Shown: piece after piece, positions 1-15,100 of the stretch
Numbering within the stretch: the stretch's first letter is position 1
Layout of the letters: each line of letters begins with the position of its first letter
Source: Mansonella perstans
Taxonomy: Eukaryota > Nematoda > Chromadorea > Rhabditida > Onchocercidae
Length of the DNA: 64,000 bases
Reading direction: 5' to 3'
Assembly: GCA_037074765.1 (NCBI GenBank)
Contig: JBAMDO010000079.1
Location: 62,001 to 126,000, forward strand
Position numbers and translations under genes: made by a program
Notes under the pieces: model-generated
Databases searched by the model: none
Told to the model about the DNA's origin: nothing
What the model saw: only the letters and a program-made list of their open reading frames with translations

Positions 1-598
1 TTATTGTTATCGATAATAATAACTAGTATTGTTATCGTTATTGTTGTCGCTTTTTATTGCAATTATTTTTACAATTATCCTTATTTTTCAACTGATACAT
101 TTAATGCTATTTGTTTTGTTATGATAATATTGCTATTATTATCATTACTATTACTACTACTATAAATACTATTATGTTAATGTCATCGTTTATCTTTCTT
201 TCAATTTACATGAGAACATCTAACGCGAAGAAATACTTCATTTAGATTGAAATATCAAAGTTTCACACTTAAAGCCGAAAGTTGTAAGTAGCAATCTAAC
301 AATTTGAGTTTTGCAAAAATTAGCAATTCAAAGAAGAAAAGGGAAATCAAGAAAGTTCGTAGATAATTACTATTTTAATTGGTTTTTTAGATAATTGTCG
401 CGTTAATAGTTATCATATTTTTCCCAGAAATATTATTTTCAAATTATTTCACTTGAGAATAATAGTCATCCGGATATCATTAGACATACATTTATTTTTT
501 TCTTAAACTCCAGTTACTATTCGAGTCTTACAGTTTCAGTTATGTTCACCTAATTCTTTCATTAACTAATTATAATATAAAGCAAATTGCAAACGTAC
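1..598. other. AT-rich sequence with no supported gene
   Basis: The first 180 bases are an imperfect trinucleotide-like run (TTATTG/TTATTA with interruptions). The rest is ordinary AT-rich sequence. It is presumably intron of the left-hand gene, whose next exon should lie beyond the left edge. Confidence 0.5.
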
Positions 599-3500
599 TT
601 CGATCTTGCTTCAAATCCTTTTCCATCGCTTTTGATCTGAGTTATTACCGATGTTTTAAAGCTTTTCGAAGTGTCATCCATCATTGAACTCTTGGAATCT
701 GTTCCTTTACCAGAAGTGGTCTTGTCAGTAATTTTCTAAAAATTTTAAAATTATTTTAGAATTATTGTTAATTAGAGTTGAAAATTATAAGAAATATGCG
801 CTGTAAGTGTTGTTGCCTTCAGTTGTAAAATTATCGACACATTTTGCTTTAAATAAATTAAATTTTGCAAAAAATATAATTAAAAAAAAGTTTGCTAAGG
901 AAAATTTTTTGCTCACATTTCATTAATAAATTTATCGAAACTTTTTTTTTCCTTCTGTCGCTAATAATACTTAACAGTTTAGAAATTAAATTTGATAAAA
1001 TAATTTAAAACAAAAGATATGACTCGCTCTGATACTGCTGCAAAACAGTTCCGATGTATCATTGTGTGATAACTCATCACTGATACGGATACCAAGCAGT
1101 ATCTGGCAATTATAGATAAATGTATCTAAACTGTCTTGGTTACTAAAGATGTTGAAAGAAGCGGAGGAAATTTTATTTCAGGAATTAAAATATATGGTAG
1201 GATAAAAAAGACTGAATCCTTCTCAAAATGATTCATCAAAGTCTTGCCCATCTTAAAATCCTGTGTATTTGAGAACGACAAAAAGTTTATGTTTCAAAAT
1301 TTAAATGATTTGTAATTTCTGAATATAAAAAACATGTATTGAAAAACTCGCAATAAAACATAAATTTTTCCCGATGAATTCTTTAACACAATGGATATTT
1401 AAGAAGTGAAAAAATTCAATTTGAAATTTCATTTTAAAATTTTAAAAATTGAATATCGATTGAAAACTTAGATAAATAGTGAAATAAAATTTCAGCATGA
1501 AATATTTTAAAAGTTTTCGTATGCAATAAATCGTCTTGAAAGGAATTAAAGCAGTATTTGAAATGATCGATCGAACTGAAGATACTGGAGGACTACGACA
1601 AAAATAAAAAGAGCTAACTAATTTTGAACCAACAATAAACCATTGAACAGTATGGCTCTTATCTAATTAATCTTTCTAATCTATTCAACCATTCAAGAAA
1701 TTATTAATTTCCATTTTCAATTCAGGAAAGCTCAGTTGGAGACAAATATTCATCACTGATTAAAGTTACCTTCGAAATGTCACCAATCATTTGCGCTCAC
1801 TTACACCTCTCTACATATTAACTTTCAATCATTATTAACTTTCAGTCCCAATGAGATTGAAAGTTAATAAAGCAAGCAGATAACCTTCTGTGAGATATGA
1901 ATTGTTAAATTAAGAATGTTTCATAAAACAGGTTATTAATAAATTATTAGAAATAATTTTTTTTTTTTTTTTCATGGAATATAAATTTTTTAAATTTAAC
2001 AGCAATTTCACAGAACATAAATTGCTGAATTAATAATTTGCAAAAATATGAGCGCTGTGGCAAAAAAATTGACATATGCAAATGGTAATTGCTCATTTCA
2101 TTTTTTATTGAAGAATGATATTTGAATGAAATGAAACGATTTGTGATTGAAATTGGAGGTGAAAAAAGTGGAAGAGATTGTGGGATGAGTCATCACTTTA
2201 AACAGAATCCTTTTTGTAGGAACAAAATTTGATAGCTTCAATTGTATTCCAACTGAAATATTTTCAGCAAAGAAAGGACTGGATAAAAAAGTTTGCTTCC
2301 TTTATTTATTTATTCTTTATTAAGTTTTTTTTTTTGAATAAAAAAAATTGAAAAAAAGAAAAATGAATTTTATTTAACAAATTTTTGCCTATGAAATAGT
2401 AAAATTAAATTTGCTAACTATCAAATGCTTTCGTATAAATCAGAAAAATGTGCTGTTATTCATGAATTTCAATTTCGACATGAAAATGAAATAATTCATT
2501 TTCAATCAAAGTATATTAATGTAACAAACACACTGAATAGCTCAAATCCTGAAAGTATTCAGAAAAATTCAGAATTCAGGAAAATGATTCAGACAAACTA
2601 AGCGCGATATGTTCAAAATGTTTTATTACTCAATCATAACACTGATTACAATTTGTTATCAATCACTGATAACAAAAGTTCAAACAAACTTATCCCTTAA
2701 TTGAAAAAAATTGGAAACGAAAATAAGGGGAAAGAGAAAGGGGAGAAAGGGAAAGAAAGAAAGATTGACTAGTTTTTATCTAGATGATTAAAATAATTCA
2801 GATATTTTGTTCAATTTTTCTTTTTTTTTCTTTTTTTTACTAATGAAACAACAAATGCAATGAAAATTGTCATCCTCATTGTCGCAGTATCTCCAAAATA
2901 ATCCCCTTTCTTCCTGCTTTGCAATTTTCCTTGACGAGTTACAAAGAGAAGAAAAAAAAGAGAAAAGACGAAAAAAAATCCTTGAGAAAGTTCCATTCTA
3001 ACAATATCATTTCCTCTTATGAAACGGAAATAGGTAAAATGACAGGTGAATATTTGCAGGACAAACGGGACATAAAAACAATTTTGAAAACTTGTTGTCG
3101 CAGAAAGCAAAATGACATTAGTTCAAAGGAAAATCAAATTAGCTAATCAGAGATAGCAAATGCTTGATAATTTTAATAAATTAAATAGCAAAAATAATCA
3201 TGATTTTGTTAACATAGCGACAGAATAAGTTGCAATTTTTTAATAAAAATAATCACAATTTCAGTAAATAATTTATGGAAATTATTAATTATCATTCTGA
3301 TTAATTATCATTGTTTCGGTTAAACACCAATTGCGATTTCATATTCATGTAATAAAAAAATGATTTAAGAAATCATAAAATTTGGTAAATAATAATAATC
3401 ACAATTTTGGCAAGTTAATAAAAATAACTGTAATTTCAATTAAATGATGGTAAAAATAATTATGATTTTATGCGTTACGATCATAATAACAAATGAAAAG

Positions 3501-6500
3501 TAATCATAGCAACGATTACAAACTGCAATAGAAACGGTCGTTAAATAGTGGCAATTCCAATGAATCAATAATTGAAATAACTATAATCTCAATTAAATAA
3601 TAGTAAAAGAAATCGTAATTTTATACGATGCCTTTTAAACACAAGTACAACAATCCTTTTGTAATGTCCTACAATGAATGAGAATTTTTTTGATATGTTT
3701 AATAACTTTTTTCATTTGTAATACAGAAAAGCAAATAAAGCCCTGCCAAATGTGTTTTACACCTTTTGAAATTTCAAATTTGAATTTTGAAAAAATTTAT
3801 TTACCGAAAAATATTGAACAAATTTGAAATTTTTTTCTTATAATTCATTGAATTTTTTATTGTTTTGAGAAAAATTGAACCAATTTTATAGTTTTTCTTG
3901 CTTGTCCCAATGACTTTCATCTTGTAAAAATTCAATTTTGAATTTCATACAAGTTTTTTGATTTTTTCAGGAATTAAAATGTAACATTTTATGGCTCACT
4001 TCTTTTCACTACTAAATATTGAGTTTGCTAAAAAAAGTCTGCAGACAATGGAAACCTTCATTTTATTTTCAATAAAAACAAAAATAACTTCGTCTTTGAA
4101 TAAGCTAATTTATTGAGCAAAGTAAATTGAAATTATTGAGTAAATTAAAGTTAATTGAGGCGAACTAAGAGTGAATATGCTGAAGTGTTTAGAAATCGAT
4201 ATTAAAATAATTTTATCTTTGAGTAAGCCACAAAATTTCAAAATTTATTTCCTCTGGATGATAACACAAATTTGTTCAACAAATAATATTTGAGTATTAA
4301 GTAAATAAAACAGCTTATCCGCCAGTATGCTTAGGCACTTGCCTTAGCAATGCGTCACTTAAGTGTTTTAATTTAGGTACTTTATAAATTGACAAACTTT
4401 TTCTTCTGAATATTTGAAATTGTTTACACTTACTTCCTCTTAAGCATTTCATTTATGTATTTCTCTTCAATTTTTTTTCTGTGTAATTTTGTTAAATATA
4501 TCTTTCGTTACATAAAATCGTCAGCTAGTAATTAGTTTTGATTTAATTATGATTTCAAAAAAAAAATTACGATACCTTATCTGAGAGAGGGACGGCTGAT
4601 GATGTCGGTGTTTTTGAAATCTTCTGTTTTGCTGCCATATCGGATTGATCCTTTGAGCTCTGCAAAATATCCAAGTTTCTAATATTTGAAATTAATGAAT
4701 GAAATATTTTAATTTTTCATTTTTGCACGTATTTCCATTTAATTTTTTATATCTATTTGAAATGGAAAATTAAGGTTAAAAACTAACAGATACATGGCGA
4801 AATAAAAACAGAAAAATGATACTTATTTAAAAGCATCCTTCAAGGGGGACAAGGAAGGGCGGGGATGGAAAATCAAAGAGCTGGAAATCAAATTTATTGT
4901 ACTTGATTTTAATTTCTATTAGTTAATTATAATATACAATGAATGCGTAACAAAAAGCTTCTTTATTTTCTGAAATGTTTCATCGCTACATGAATTAACT
5001 GTTTCAAGAGAAATTAGCGCGATAACGAATTGATTCAACAATTGAATGATTAAAGAAGAATTTTACTTAAATACATAAAATCAAAATTGAAATTGCTCAT
5101 TTCCAGTCATCGACAGAAATCGAGTTAAATATATCGTTTCTATGATTATGCAATAAAATTAACAATTGATGAAGGAAGTCTATTTTTTCAAAAAAAAAAT
5201 TTAATAAAAAATTTTACGAGAAAAAATTTGAAATGTTCGAAAAACATTTCAAATTAATAGGTAAGAGGATTATTGATGAGTCAAACTTTGCTTTAGGAAG
5301 AATTAAATTGAGAAATTTGGATTTCGAAATTTAGCTTTTCATTTTTTTTTACAAATACTTTTAAATAATTATTTTGGTGCGAGAGAAGTGATGCTTAAGA
5401 CAATGAAGTTTTATTGCGCACTTAATCAGGTAACAAAATAGATGGAAAGAAGAAAATACTGATAAGATAAGCAATTCAGCGGCTGATTTTGTTCACTTAT
5501 CATTATCAAAGTGACTAGCTTCCGCATTCTTTAAAAAATCAACTTATTGATGAACAAAATACAATGCAAATTCAATTACAGAATGGAAAAAAATTAAAGG
5601 CAAAAAACTAACAAAATTTCTGTCCGAATGTTTTTTTTTCCTTTGAAAAAATATTCGAAATTAATTTGCAAAGATTTAATTACAAATATACAAAATTAAA
5701 AAGCAAATCAAAATTTCCGTCAATTTCGCATTGTTTTTATGAAAAAAATTTTATCAAATTTTTTTTATCGAATTTTAACAGACTAAAAATTTCAAAAATA
5801 TTTTCAATGTTTTCTAATAAACTTAAAAATTCCAATTAATTCTATGTTTTGTTTTTTACAAAGGTAGCGAAATTTTATAAGTAAAAAATTGAAGAAGTGA
5901 AATTAGCATAAATTAATGCTAGGGCCATCTTTTATAAATCATTTTCAAGGGCGGTGAAGCGATGTGTCCTGTAGAGGATTTTTTTTATTAGATTTAATCG
6001 CATGAATAATCTGAATAATGGTTAGTAGAGGGATGAACAGATGTTGGAAAAAAGGCTTACGGGGAATGACTGGTGGGTTGGATGGTTTTTGGATTTGTGA
6101 AAGTGTGAGAGAGAGAAAGAAGAAACATTTGGAATTTGATTTGCTATTGGTTGAATGAAGCCATTTTGAATTAATTTAAAAAAAAAAGCTATCAATGATA
6201 ATATTTTTATCGTTGTAATTCACCAATAATAATTGAATTAATCCTTTCAATGGCATTGGAAATTTAATGAGATGTTAAAAATCAATAAAGATTAGTTTTT
6301 TTTTTTTCTTGAAAATACATTTGTTAATTATTAGTTGCAGTATAACAAACTAATGGCCCGTGAAACATTTCAATTTTATGTTTACTAAACAATTGGTGAA
6401 CAATGTAACTGTAACTGATTAAATGTATCAAAAAATTATAAATTAATAAATACTCGTTAAATTGATATGTTAATTAAATGGACCTGTAATTTATAAGCAT

Positions 6501-9500
6501 TTAATAAGTAATTAATCAGTATTAACTATTTCATGCATGTGAGCTAATTAAATAGGAATTCGAAGAATATGTTAATTAAATCAAATTAATTAAAAACTAT
6601 GAATGAATACATTGCGGTTAAAGAGATGTTTAAATGGAAGGTGAATAAATGTTAATTAAATTAACTATATATGAAGTATACTAAAACTTAGTAATTAATA
6701 CATAAATTTAAATAGGAAAACTAATTTGTGCAATTCCAACAACAACAACAACAGAAGACAACGATTTTAAGGAATGTCAAAATTCCTGCTAATGATTACT
6801 CAGTAAAGAATCCAGAAGTACTTAGGCCATTATAAGCATTCTGATTAGCTATAAGGTCTATCAATATTGATTGATTTGAAATCAGTTTATTCCAAGTACA
6901 TGATATTATGACTAAAACATACGATGAAATTCGTTTTTTTTTGATTGCAACTTTCCATTTAGATGTTTCACTTTCACAAAGATTCAATGGACCATTTTTA
7001 TTTCAAATCAAATAGCTTTTTTTTTCCTTTTTTTTGAAGGATAGGAATGCAAAAATTAAAAAGTATTTGATTTGAAATAAGATTTTTGAAACCAAAATTT
7101 GGCAAGAACTTTTGTGAAAAAATTAGGGAATGTTTTTTTTCTTATAAATATTTCGTTCTTATATCCTTTCCCTTGCAGTTGAATTGAAATAAGTAAATAT
7201 AATTAAAATATCGAAAATTAAATTCACTGAGCGAAATCGCAAAACATTAAATGCAAACAAAATGTTAGTTGTTTTCTTCTTTGAACGTGCTACAAAGCAC
7301 TAGCAAAAGTAAATATCATAAATGTTTGAATTTTAAGTATCAAATTGTCGATAATTTCAGAAAAATTTTTGCAGCATTTTATACTTTTGACGAAGAAATT
7401 ATTTCTATTATTGTAAACTAAATTCATTAAATACTTAATTGGAATTTGTTTAAGAAATGCAACTAATAAGTGATGATCATCGTTACAGTAACTTTTTATG
7501 TCACCGTCTTGAATTGACACATAAGAATACGAAAAAAAATTTCAAAACAATTCTTTGCCATTTCTATTGTTTCCTATTTTAACATACGAGTAGTATAAGT
7601 GCTACTAGCATTATCAGCTAAGAAAAAAAACTAATTAATAAAATATCTCTTTTGGTATTTCTCGGATTAAGCATAAAAATTTATTGAAAAGTTTAGAAAC
7701 GAACTTTTACCTCATCACTTCCATCATGACGAGTTGACTTTACTATTGCCCAAATTGGCGAATATCTGCGACTAGTTTCTTTTTCCTGAAATTCTTATAC
7801 ACTCATTATAAATTTAAATTTAAGCCAGGAAAATAATTTCTTTATTTATGTATCATACAGTTTAAGCATCATCATATTAAAGCTTTAACTTTAAGAATAA
7901 TTAATAACTAATTGCTTAATGAACAACAATTAAATATTTGTTGTTTAATGAATACCTTCTTAATATCAAGGTAATTTAACCTTTCCTTTTTTTCCACTGT
8001 GATTACATATTAAATTGATTAAATAAACAGCCATTCGGCTTAATTAATTAATAGTTAATAAATAACTTTAATAAATAACTAATAATAATTAGTTATTAAT
8101 AATAGCTAATAATCGGCAGTTTTTTTGAAGATGATTTTTTGTCGTTTTGTATCTTACGTTTTTGAATTTAACATTCGTCCTTTCTGATTCTGTTTTACCA
8201 GAGAGAGAAAAAAAAAACATTCTTACAGCAACTTCTTCATCAAGTTCGCGTGTTTTTTCCAATGTTGAAGTAGTCGAATACGATATGAGTTTTGGGCGTT
8301 TTGTATCCCACGCTTCGGAATCTGACATCCGTCCTTCCTGATCCTGTTTTACCAGAATAGTTGAGGATGGTGCTGAACTAGCAGAATCCATTCTCTTAAT
8401 ACTGCTTGCAACATCGCGATGTTGTGATTCCGCAATATTCCATAAGCTACGTGTTGCTGTTGGATATGTTGTTATAGGAGCAGACGGAAAATGTTTCCCG
8501 TCATATTGTCGAAGACCTTTGGATGATGTGGACGATGACCATATCTCTGTTTTCGTCTCTTCGGTCCATTGACGTCGATGTGGCATTGAATGCTGCGCAA
8601 ACTGAAAAACATTCTCGATATGATTCCATCTGAACAGATGATGCTTTTAATAAAAATAGTTAAGGATTTGATTTCTGAATAATCATGAGTGTCTTCTTGC
8701 TAGGCCTTCTTACTTCTATTATTTTTCAGTGACACTTTTTTTCTTTAATTTTAGAAATTCTACATTTAATTAAATTTTACAGCTAAACTACCAATACCTT
8801 ATCAGATTTCTGTTCATACATTGAATGTGCAGCTGGCTTTTCACCATTTCGACGGCTGCTTTCTTGTGAATCATACTCATAAATGGAAATCTACAAAATT
8901 TGATTAGCTGTTTGAATACAAGCAGAAAAAAAATTTGTCAAAACAATTTTTTTTCACACAACTTTTTTTTACAAAAATTCGAAAATAATTTTCAATTTAC
9001 TATTAGTTTAAAAATAATAGTGTCATTTCATTCCTCCCTTTAATAAGCATAAGCTGAACTTTCTGTGCATTTATCCCACCTGAGACAAATTTCTAATATT
9101 AATTTGAAATCTTATTATCAATTAAATTAGCACATATAAGAAATGGACAGCGAGAGAGTAATTTTTAATGAATAAAAAGATTGGCAATCCTTTTATTTAT
9201 TAAAAATTGAATACAAATTTTAAATCAATTAATAACAAACGAAGAATAAATAGTAACTGATTGCTTCTAAAAGATGCAAAAGAGAAAATGCGAAAATTTG
9301 ATAATTAAATTTATAGAAAGTTATTATTTACCTGTTCCTTTTGTTGTACAGGTGAAAGGAATCGTTTTCCAGATGTTGATGATGATGTACTCATACACCT
9401 TTCTTCCTATTTATATAAAAACAAACGACATTATTGGATATTTCTTTTTAATTAAGCCAATAATTCAAGCAATTACTTTTATTAGTAATAAACTCAAGCA

Positions 9501-12124
9501 GCAAAAAACCGGTAAAATCAAAAGCAAATTAAATTTTTTTTTTGGGTAAATGAGTACAAAAATGAATAGAATTCTTCAAGGAAAAATTCACAGTAATTTC
9601 ATTGTTAAAAATTTCAATTCAAGAGAAATTAGTTAACAATTAAACAAATTAATCACTATTACTAATTTGGTTTTGAATAATTGCTATAATTTTAAAGCTT
9701 TTTTACATAAAAAAAATTCGGTGCGAGAAAAAAAAGCAATATTTAATTTCAATTTTACTTTGCCAAAGAAAAAATCTATCTTTCAGGAAGATATTCAGGA
9801 AAATTTCCGCTTTCTTTTTTTCTTTTCCATTCCTTTCTTTCGGAAATGGCACATTTTTAAATTTGGCATTTTGGTTTTATTTTCAATCAAATCATAATTA
9901 AGTATCATTTTATTATAACGACAATAGGAAAAAGGAATTTTTTATGCTTCTTTTATTACTTTTTTTGAATTTGATTGAAAGAAAATAAAAATGGCATATG
10001 TCCCAATTTTCCAGGATTTTTTCAGTTCTTCTGGAGTCTTAATGCATTCTTTCCTCTCTTTTTTTTTACTTATTACTATGTCAGCATTTATTTTATTTAA
10101 TACATTTAACATTAATGCATTTCGATTGCTTTTTTCGTTCAGTAAGTTATTAATTACTTATTGCCCGAAAAAGCAAATAACAATGATTTCAGAGAAAATT
10201 ATTCTCTCAGTGGAAAATAAAAAGTTGAATTTCTCGAAATTCCCTTAAATTTAGCAGCAACACTAACAAAAATCATGCAATACTAAAAAATAGCAATATT
10301 GATTGATTCATTCTTATGCACCAAAAACAAAAATCATTTTAAATTTAATTGTAAACTTACTTTTTCATAGCTATACGGCATGGATGAATCATCCTTTGTC
10401 TCTATTTTAGGCAGCTTACTGTCATCAACAACTTCATACTCAATCTTTTTGTACTTTCCGCCAGATGGTGTTGTCATAAATTCGACTGTTGGCAATAATT
10501 GCGGTAAAAATTCTTTTGGCTTTGGGCCACCCTTAAATTATTTAGCAGAATTGAAGGATTTTTCAAAAAAAAAAAAAAAAAAACGAAAGGATTCTGCAAT
10601 GTATTTGCCTTATTGTAGATCTATATTGATTGGAAATTAAGTATCTAGTATACTTGTATAACATAATTGGTACCATAATTGTTCATGCAATTATATGAGA
10701 AGTTAATGAATGAGAATTAATTAACACTCTGATGAATGTGAATTAAAATGTCAGATTCGTTTATTATTTCAATTCAGCTAATATTCCTAAAAACTATTAA
10801 AGAATAAATGTTTATGGTGGAATTAATTATTGGGCCTTGTTTGAGATGCAAATATTTCAATGCATTTTCATTGAGTAATATTTCAAGATTTTAAATGCAA
10901 CTTTTTCCTTTCAAAATTTCAATTTTAATTGCAATTGTAAATTGTTTCTCACAAAGAGCAAAAAATTCAAAAATTAATTTATGTTACAGTTATTAATGGA
11001 CTAATTATTGATGGGTAAGCAAAAAATAATAACTCAACTAATATTGTTATTAGTTATTAGGTCAATAATTAATGCATGGCGTCATTCCTTATTGTAAAAA
11101 AGCTAAATTAGATTATCTCTTTATCATTATGCAACAACTAATAAGAATTGCAATTGTTTTCATAATAGCACTGAAATTCACAATGAATTAATAGAGCGAA
11201 CGATAATTACAAGTTAAATGGTAAGGGAGAAAAAACAAATTAATAATTTAAAAAATTTTAATTAAAATATAGCAAAATGCAAACTTTTGGACTCCATCTA
11301 TTGCCACTGATCGAGCGAGAACTGGAGAATTCATCAATTGTTTGCCTACTACCGGTACTCATTTTAAACGGTTCAGCTGTGACAATGCCCGGTGACTTTG
11401 TTGACGCTTCGCTATGCGGTATAGTCGGCGAGCTAAGTGATGCAATGGGTGAAGTTGACGTACGTGGCTGAAAAAGTATAATTTAATAAAAGATATTTCA
11501 CAGAAAAAAAGCAAATTTTTTAAAATAAATTTCTTCATTTTCATTTTATTTCTTTAACTTTCTCGTTTTGTCAATTTTTGTCATCATTTAGTTATTTTTT
11601 TAAATTTCAGATCTTTATTTAATTTTTAAAAATAATTGCATTTGTTTTGTTACTTTTCTTCTAAAAAAAGCCAATGTTAGAGAGAGAAAGAGAAGAGGAG
11701 GATTGTAGAGAAAGAGAGAAAGGAAATAATTTTAGAACAGATTAAAGTTTTTATGAAACTTTTTCAAGCAAGTTATTTTACCTTTTGCTTTTCCTACCCA
11801 CACAGAAAAGGGAAGCAAATTTCTTTTGAACGATCAGTTATCTCATTATCCGCTTATCGCATTAACTTATAAATTTACGGAAGGAAGGGACAGTAATTGC
11901 AAATTTTATTTCTTCTCTGCTAAAATAAATTGGAAAATCTTTGAGTAAATTTTCCAGTTAATTATCTCAGTCGTCATAAGAATTAATTTGCAACATTTTC
12001 TTCATCGTTAATTGTAACTTTAGAATATCAAAAAATAATTATGATTTTGGATTGCAATTTTTTTCCTTCCTCAGAATGTTAATAATAATAAATAATAATA
12101 ATACTGATGATAACAATAATAATG

Positions 12125-12155
<31 letters not shown>

Positions 12156-15100
12156 TAATGATAATAATGATAATGGTAATGATAATGGCAATAGTAATAA
12201 CAATGATAATGATAGTAATAATAATAATAATGTAGTAATAATGATAATAATAATACAAATTTTTTTAAACAAAACAATAATTGTTCATAAAATGATGGAG
12301 GTATTTCCGTTCATCTTTTAGTAATATTTTGATGAAACATTAAGAAAGAACAGTCATGCGACATTTTCAAAAATGTCGAAATTTCCTAAGCAAAAAATGT
12401 GCAGCAAAGTTCTAAAGTGTGTAAGAAAAGGAAAAACGAAATACCATAAAAATGATGGTTGGAATTTTTTGTGAAATACTCAAATCAAATGTGTTTTCAA
12501 TAATAATGATGATGATGATAATGACAATGTTGATGATGATACTGATCAACAGTTAGTGATAATGATAATACTAATAAGCAATATTAACAGTAGTTTATCG
12601 AAATTTGTCAAACAAAAGAACAATAACAGATGTTCATTTCGGGAATGATAAAAGAATGAAATGGAAATTTCAAAAATTTTTTCAACAAAATATTTCTGCT
12701 CCAGAATAATAGCTTGCTTAATTACTATGTCAGTAGGGTAATTTGAAATTCCATTATAAAGGATAAAGTCAGGAATTTTGTAATGAAAGTGTATTTGCAA
12801 CAAATTTGTAATACAAAAAGAAATTAATCTGCAAAATCATTTTGCAATTTAATTTATTCAACAAATTATTAGGCAAATATGACAGGTCCACCTAAAAAAG
12901 TGTATTTATTCAATGTTAATCAAAATTCCAAATGTTATTTTCACAACATATAGCTATCAATTAATTACTTAATTGTGCAATATTAAATGCATTACAAAAA
13001 AAAAGCATATAAATTTTAAAAATTTGAATTTTTTTCAGAAATTAATGTCAACCTATAGCAATAGATTCAAGAATTGAAACATTTAAATTTGACAATTTTT
13101 CCTTTTATATAAACAAAAAAAATTTTCTTGCAGAAAGAATCATTGCTTTCTTAGTTAAATGAAAAGTTATGAATTCAAATTGTAAAAAAAATTTAAAAAA
13201 GACAGTTCCAAGTTAAAGAAACAAAAGAACATTTTTTTGACTGAAAAAAAGCATTCAGGATTGAAGTGCTTTTTCATTTTCCACCTGAAATGAATTTTTG
13301 TCATTTCAAAACAAATATTTACACTTTTTTCTTTTTTGTTGTTATAAGTTAAAGGAAAGTAAAAGAGTGCAAGGTATACTGTATCTACTGGTCCATCCCA
13401 TTTGAATGGGTAATTTGATTCTTTCCCGAATTTTTCTAAATTTAAGTTCGTTTATTTAAGTTTTTTTATTTAAACATTAAGTTTTTTTCCTTAAGTTCGC
13501 AGTTTAGTATTCAAATTATATTTGCTCGTTACTCAAATTCCTTTTTACGTTTTTTTTTTTTTTTTTTTTTTCAGCAATAAAACTTAGAACACTTCCTACT
13601 GTAATTCGAGAAAACGCAGGCAATGCTGAAATTGCAGTTAAAGTGTAAATCTCGAAGAGACAAGAATTCTTGCCGTTACTTCTTTGATTACTTATCTGCC
13701 AACATGCAAGTAAAGTATTTTTAAAATAAAAACGCTGAATAAAAAGTAATTCATTTGAATTGAAAATTGTCCTCTTTCACTTAGCACACAAAAAATGGAA
13801 TGAATGACAGTTTTTTCAAAGCTATTTTAGCAAATAATAAGATGGAAAGCTTTCATTCCATTTTCTTATTTTGCTTTATTGAAATTTCATTTTAAGCTTT
13901 GAATATTTTGACAAAGCGAAAACAAATGTGTTATATTTTATTGTTTAAAACAGAAATTCATTTACATCAATTCTAAAACAAAATAATTGAAAATTTTTCA
14001 AAATTTATTTATTTATTTTGTTCTTTTATTAAAATATAAAATAGAATAACAAAAAAACAATACATGTAAATTTGAAGTTTTTTTTAAACAAGAAGAAATG
14101 GGAAATTAATTGAACAACCGTTATTTTATTACGTCGGCGTTTCTTTGATTTCACTTCTTTAATAGTTGCGTCCGTCGTTTCAGCAACAGAAGTGCTAATT
14201 GCAGTGTCGGCCATTTTAGTATTAGCAATAGCACTTAATTTTTTCTGTACAGCATTACCAATACGATTACATAAGCAAAAGCACATTATTTAGTTTTTCC
14301 TTCTTTTTTCTAATCAAATTTATTTAAATTTAATTTTGAAAACTGAAATTGATAGACGACGAAGAATGAAGACGATTGCAGTGAAGGAATGAGAATTGAA
14401 CTGCGAACAATGTTTAAGAAAAATTTTAAATGTCAAAAAGAAAAATGCGGTCGGTAGATCGATAGATGGACGGATAGATTGTTAGATTGTTTGATGGTTG
14501 ATATATGGTGAAAAATTAAAATGTAATTTTGAAAGAAAGAAAAAGGGTCAATAAAGGAATTAGGCCCAGAAATTTTGACAATTTTTTTTTTTGAGAAAGA
14601 GAGCAGAGAAGTAAATTGTGAGGATAATACCTGATACGGTTGTTTGCTGATTTATTGTTTGGGTAAGTTTGTGAAGAAGTACCAGGTTAATGAATTTGAT
14701 CGATTCAAAAAAATGCGACAAACAAGAGAGATATGTTTGTTTTTAACATTTCTATGAAGGATCGATTCAATTTTTCATTAATAATTGCAATCACCATACT
14801 AATAGTACACTTACACTTTTAAAAATTTAATTTTTTTAATTCTCCAAAAAAGTTTTTTCTGCTATTTATTTTTCAATTCCCAACATTTTTTCCATTTCCC
14901 TTAATAAATTTTATTGAATTTTTTTGTGCTATGATGACAAAAAGGAAATTAAAAAAAAAAACCTCAACTTGATTTTAAATTAAAATATTTTGAGAAAATT
15001 TCAATAGATATTGATATTTGCAATTGTTCTTCAAAGCTACTGCTACTGCTATATCCTTTTCTTGGAAGTTTTGGTGATTGCTTGATAAAAAGAAAATTAT

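Noticed and set aside
12039..12321. Overlapping open frames of 68-89 codons on both strands
   Set aside because: They are produced by the AAT/GAT microsatellite: homopolymeric Asn/Asp, Leu or Tyr/His runs with no other coding character.
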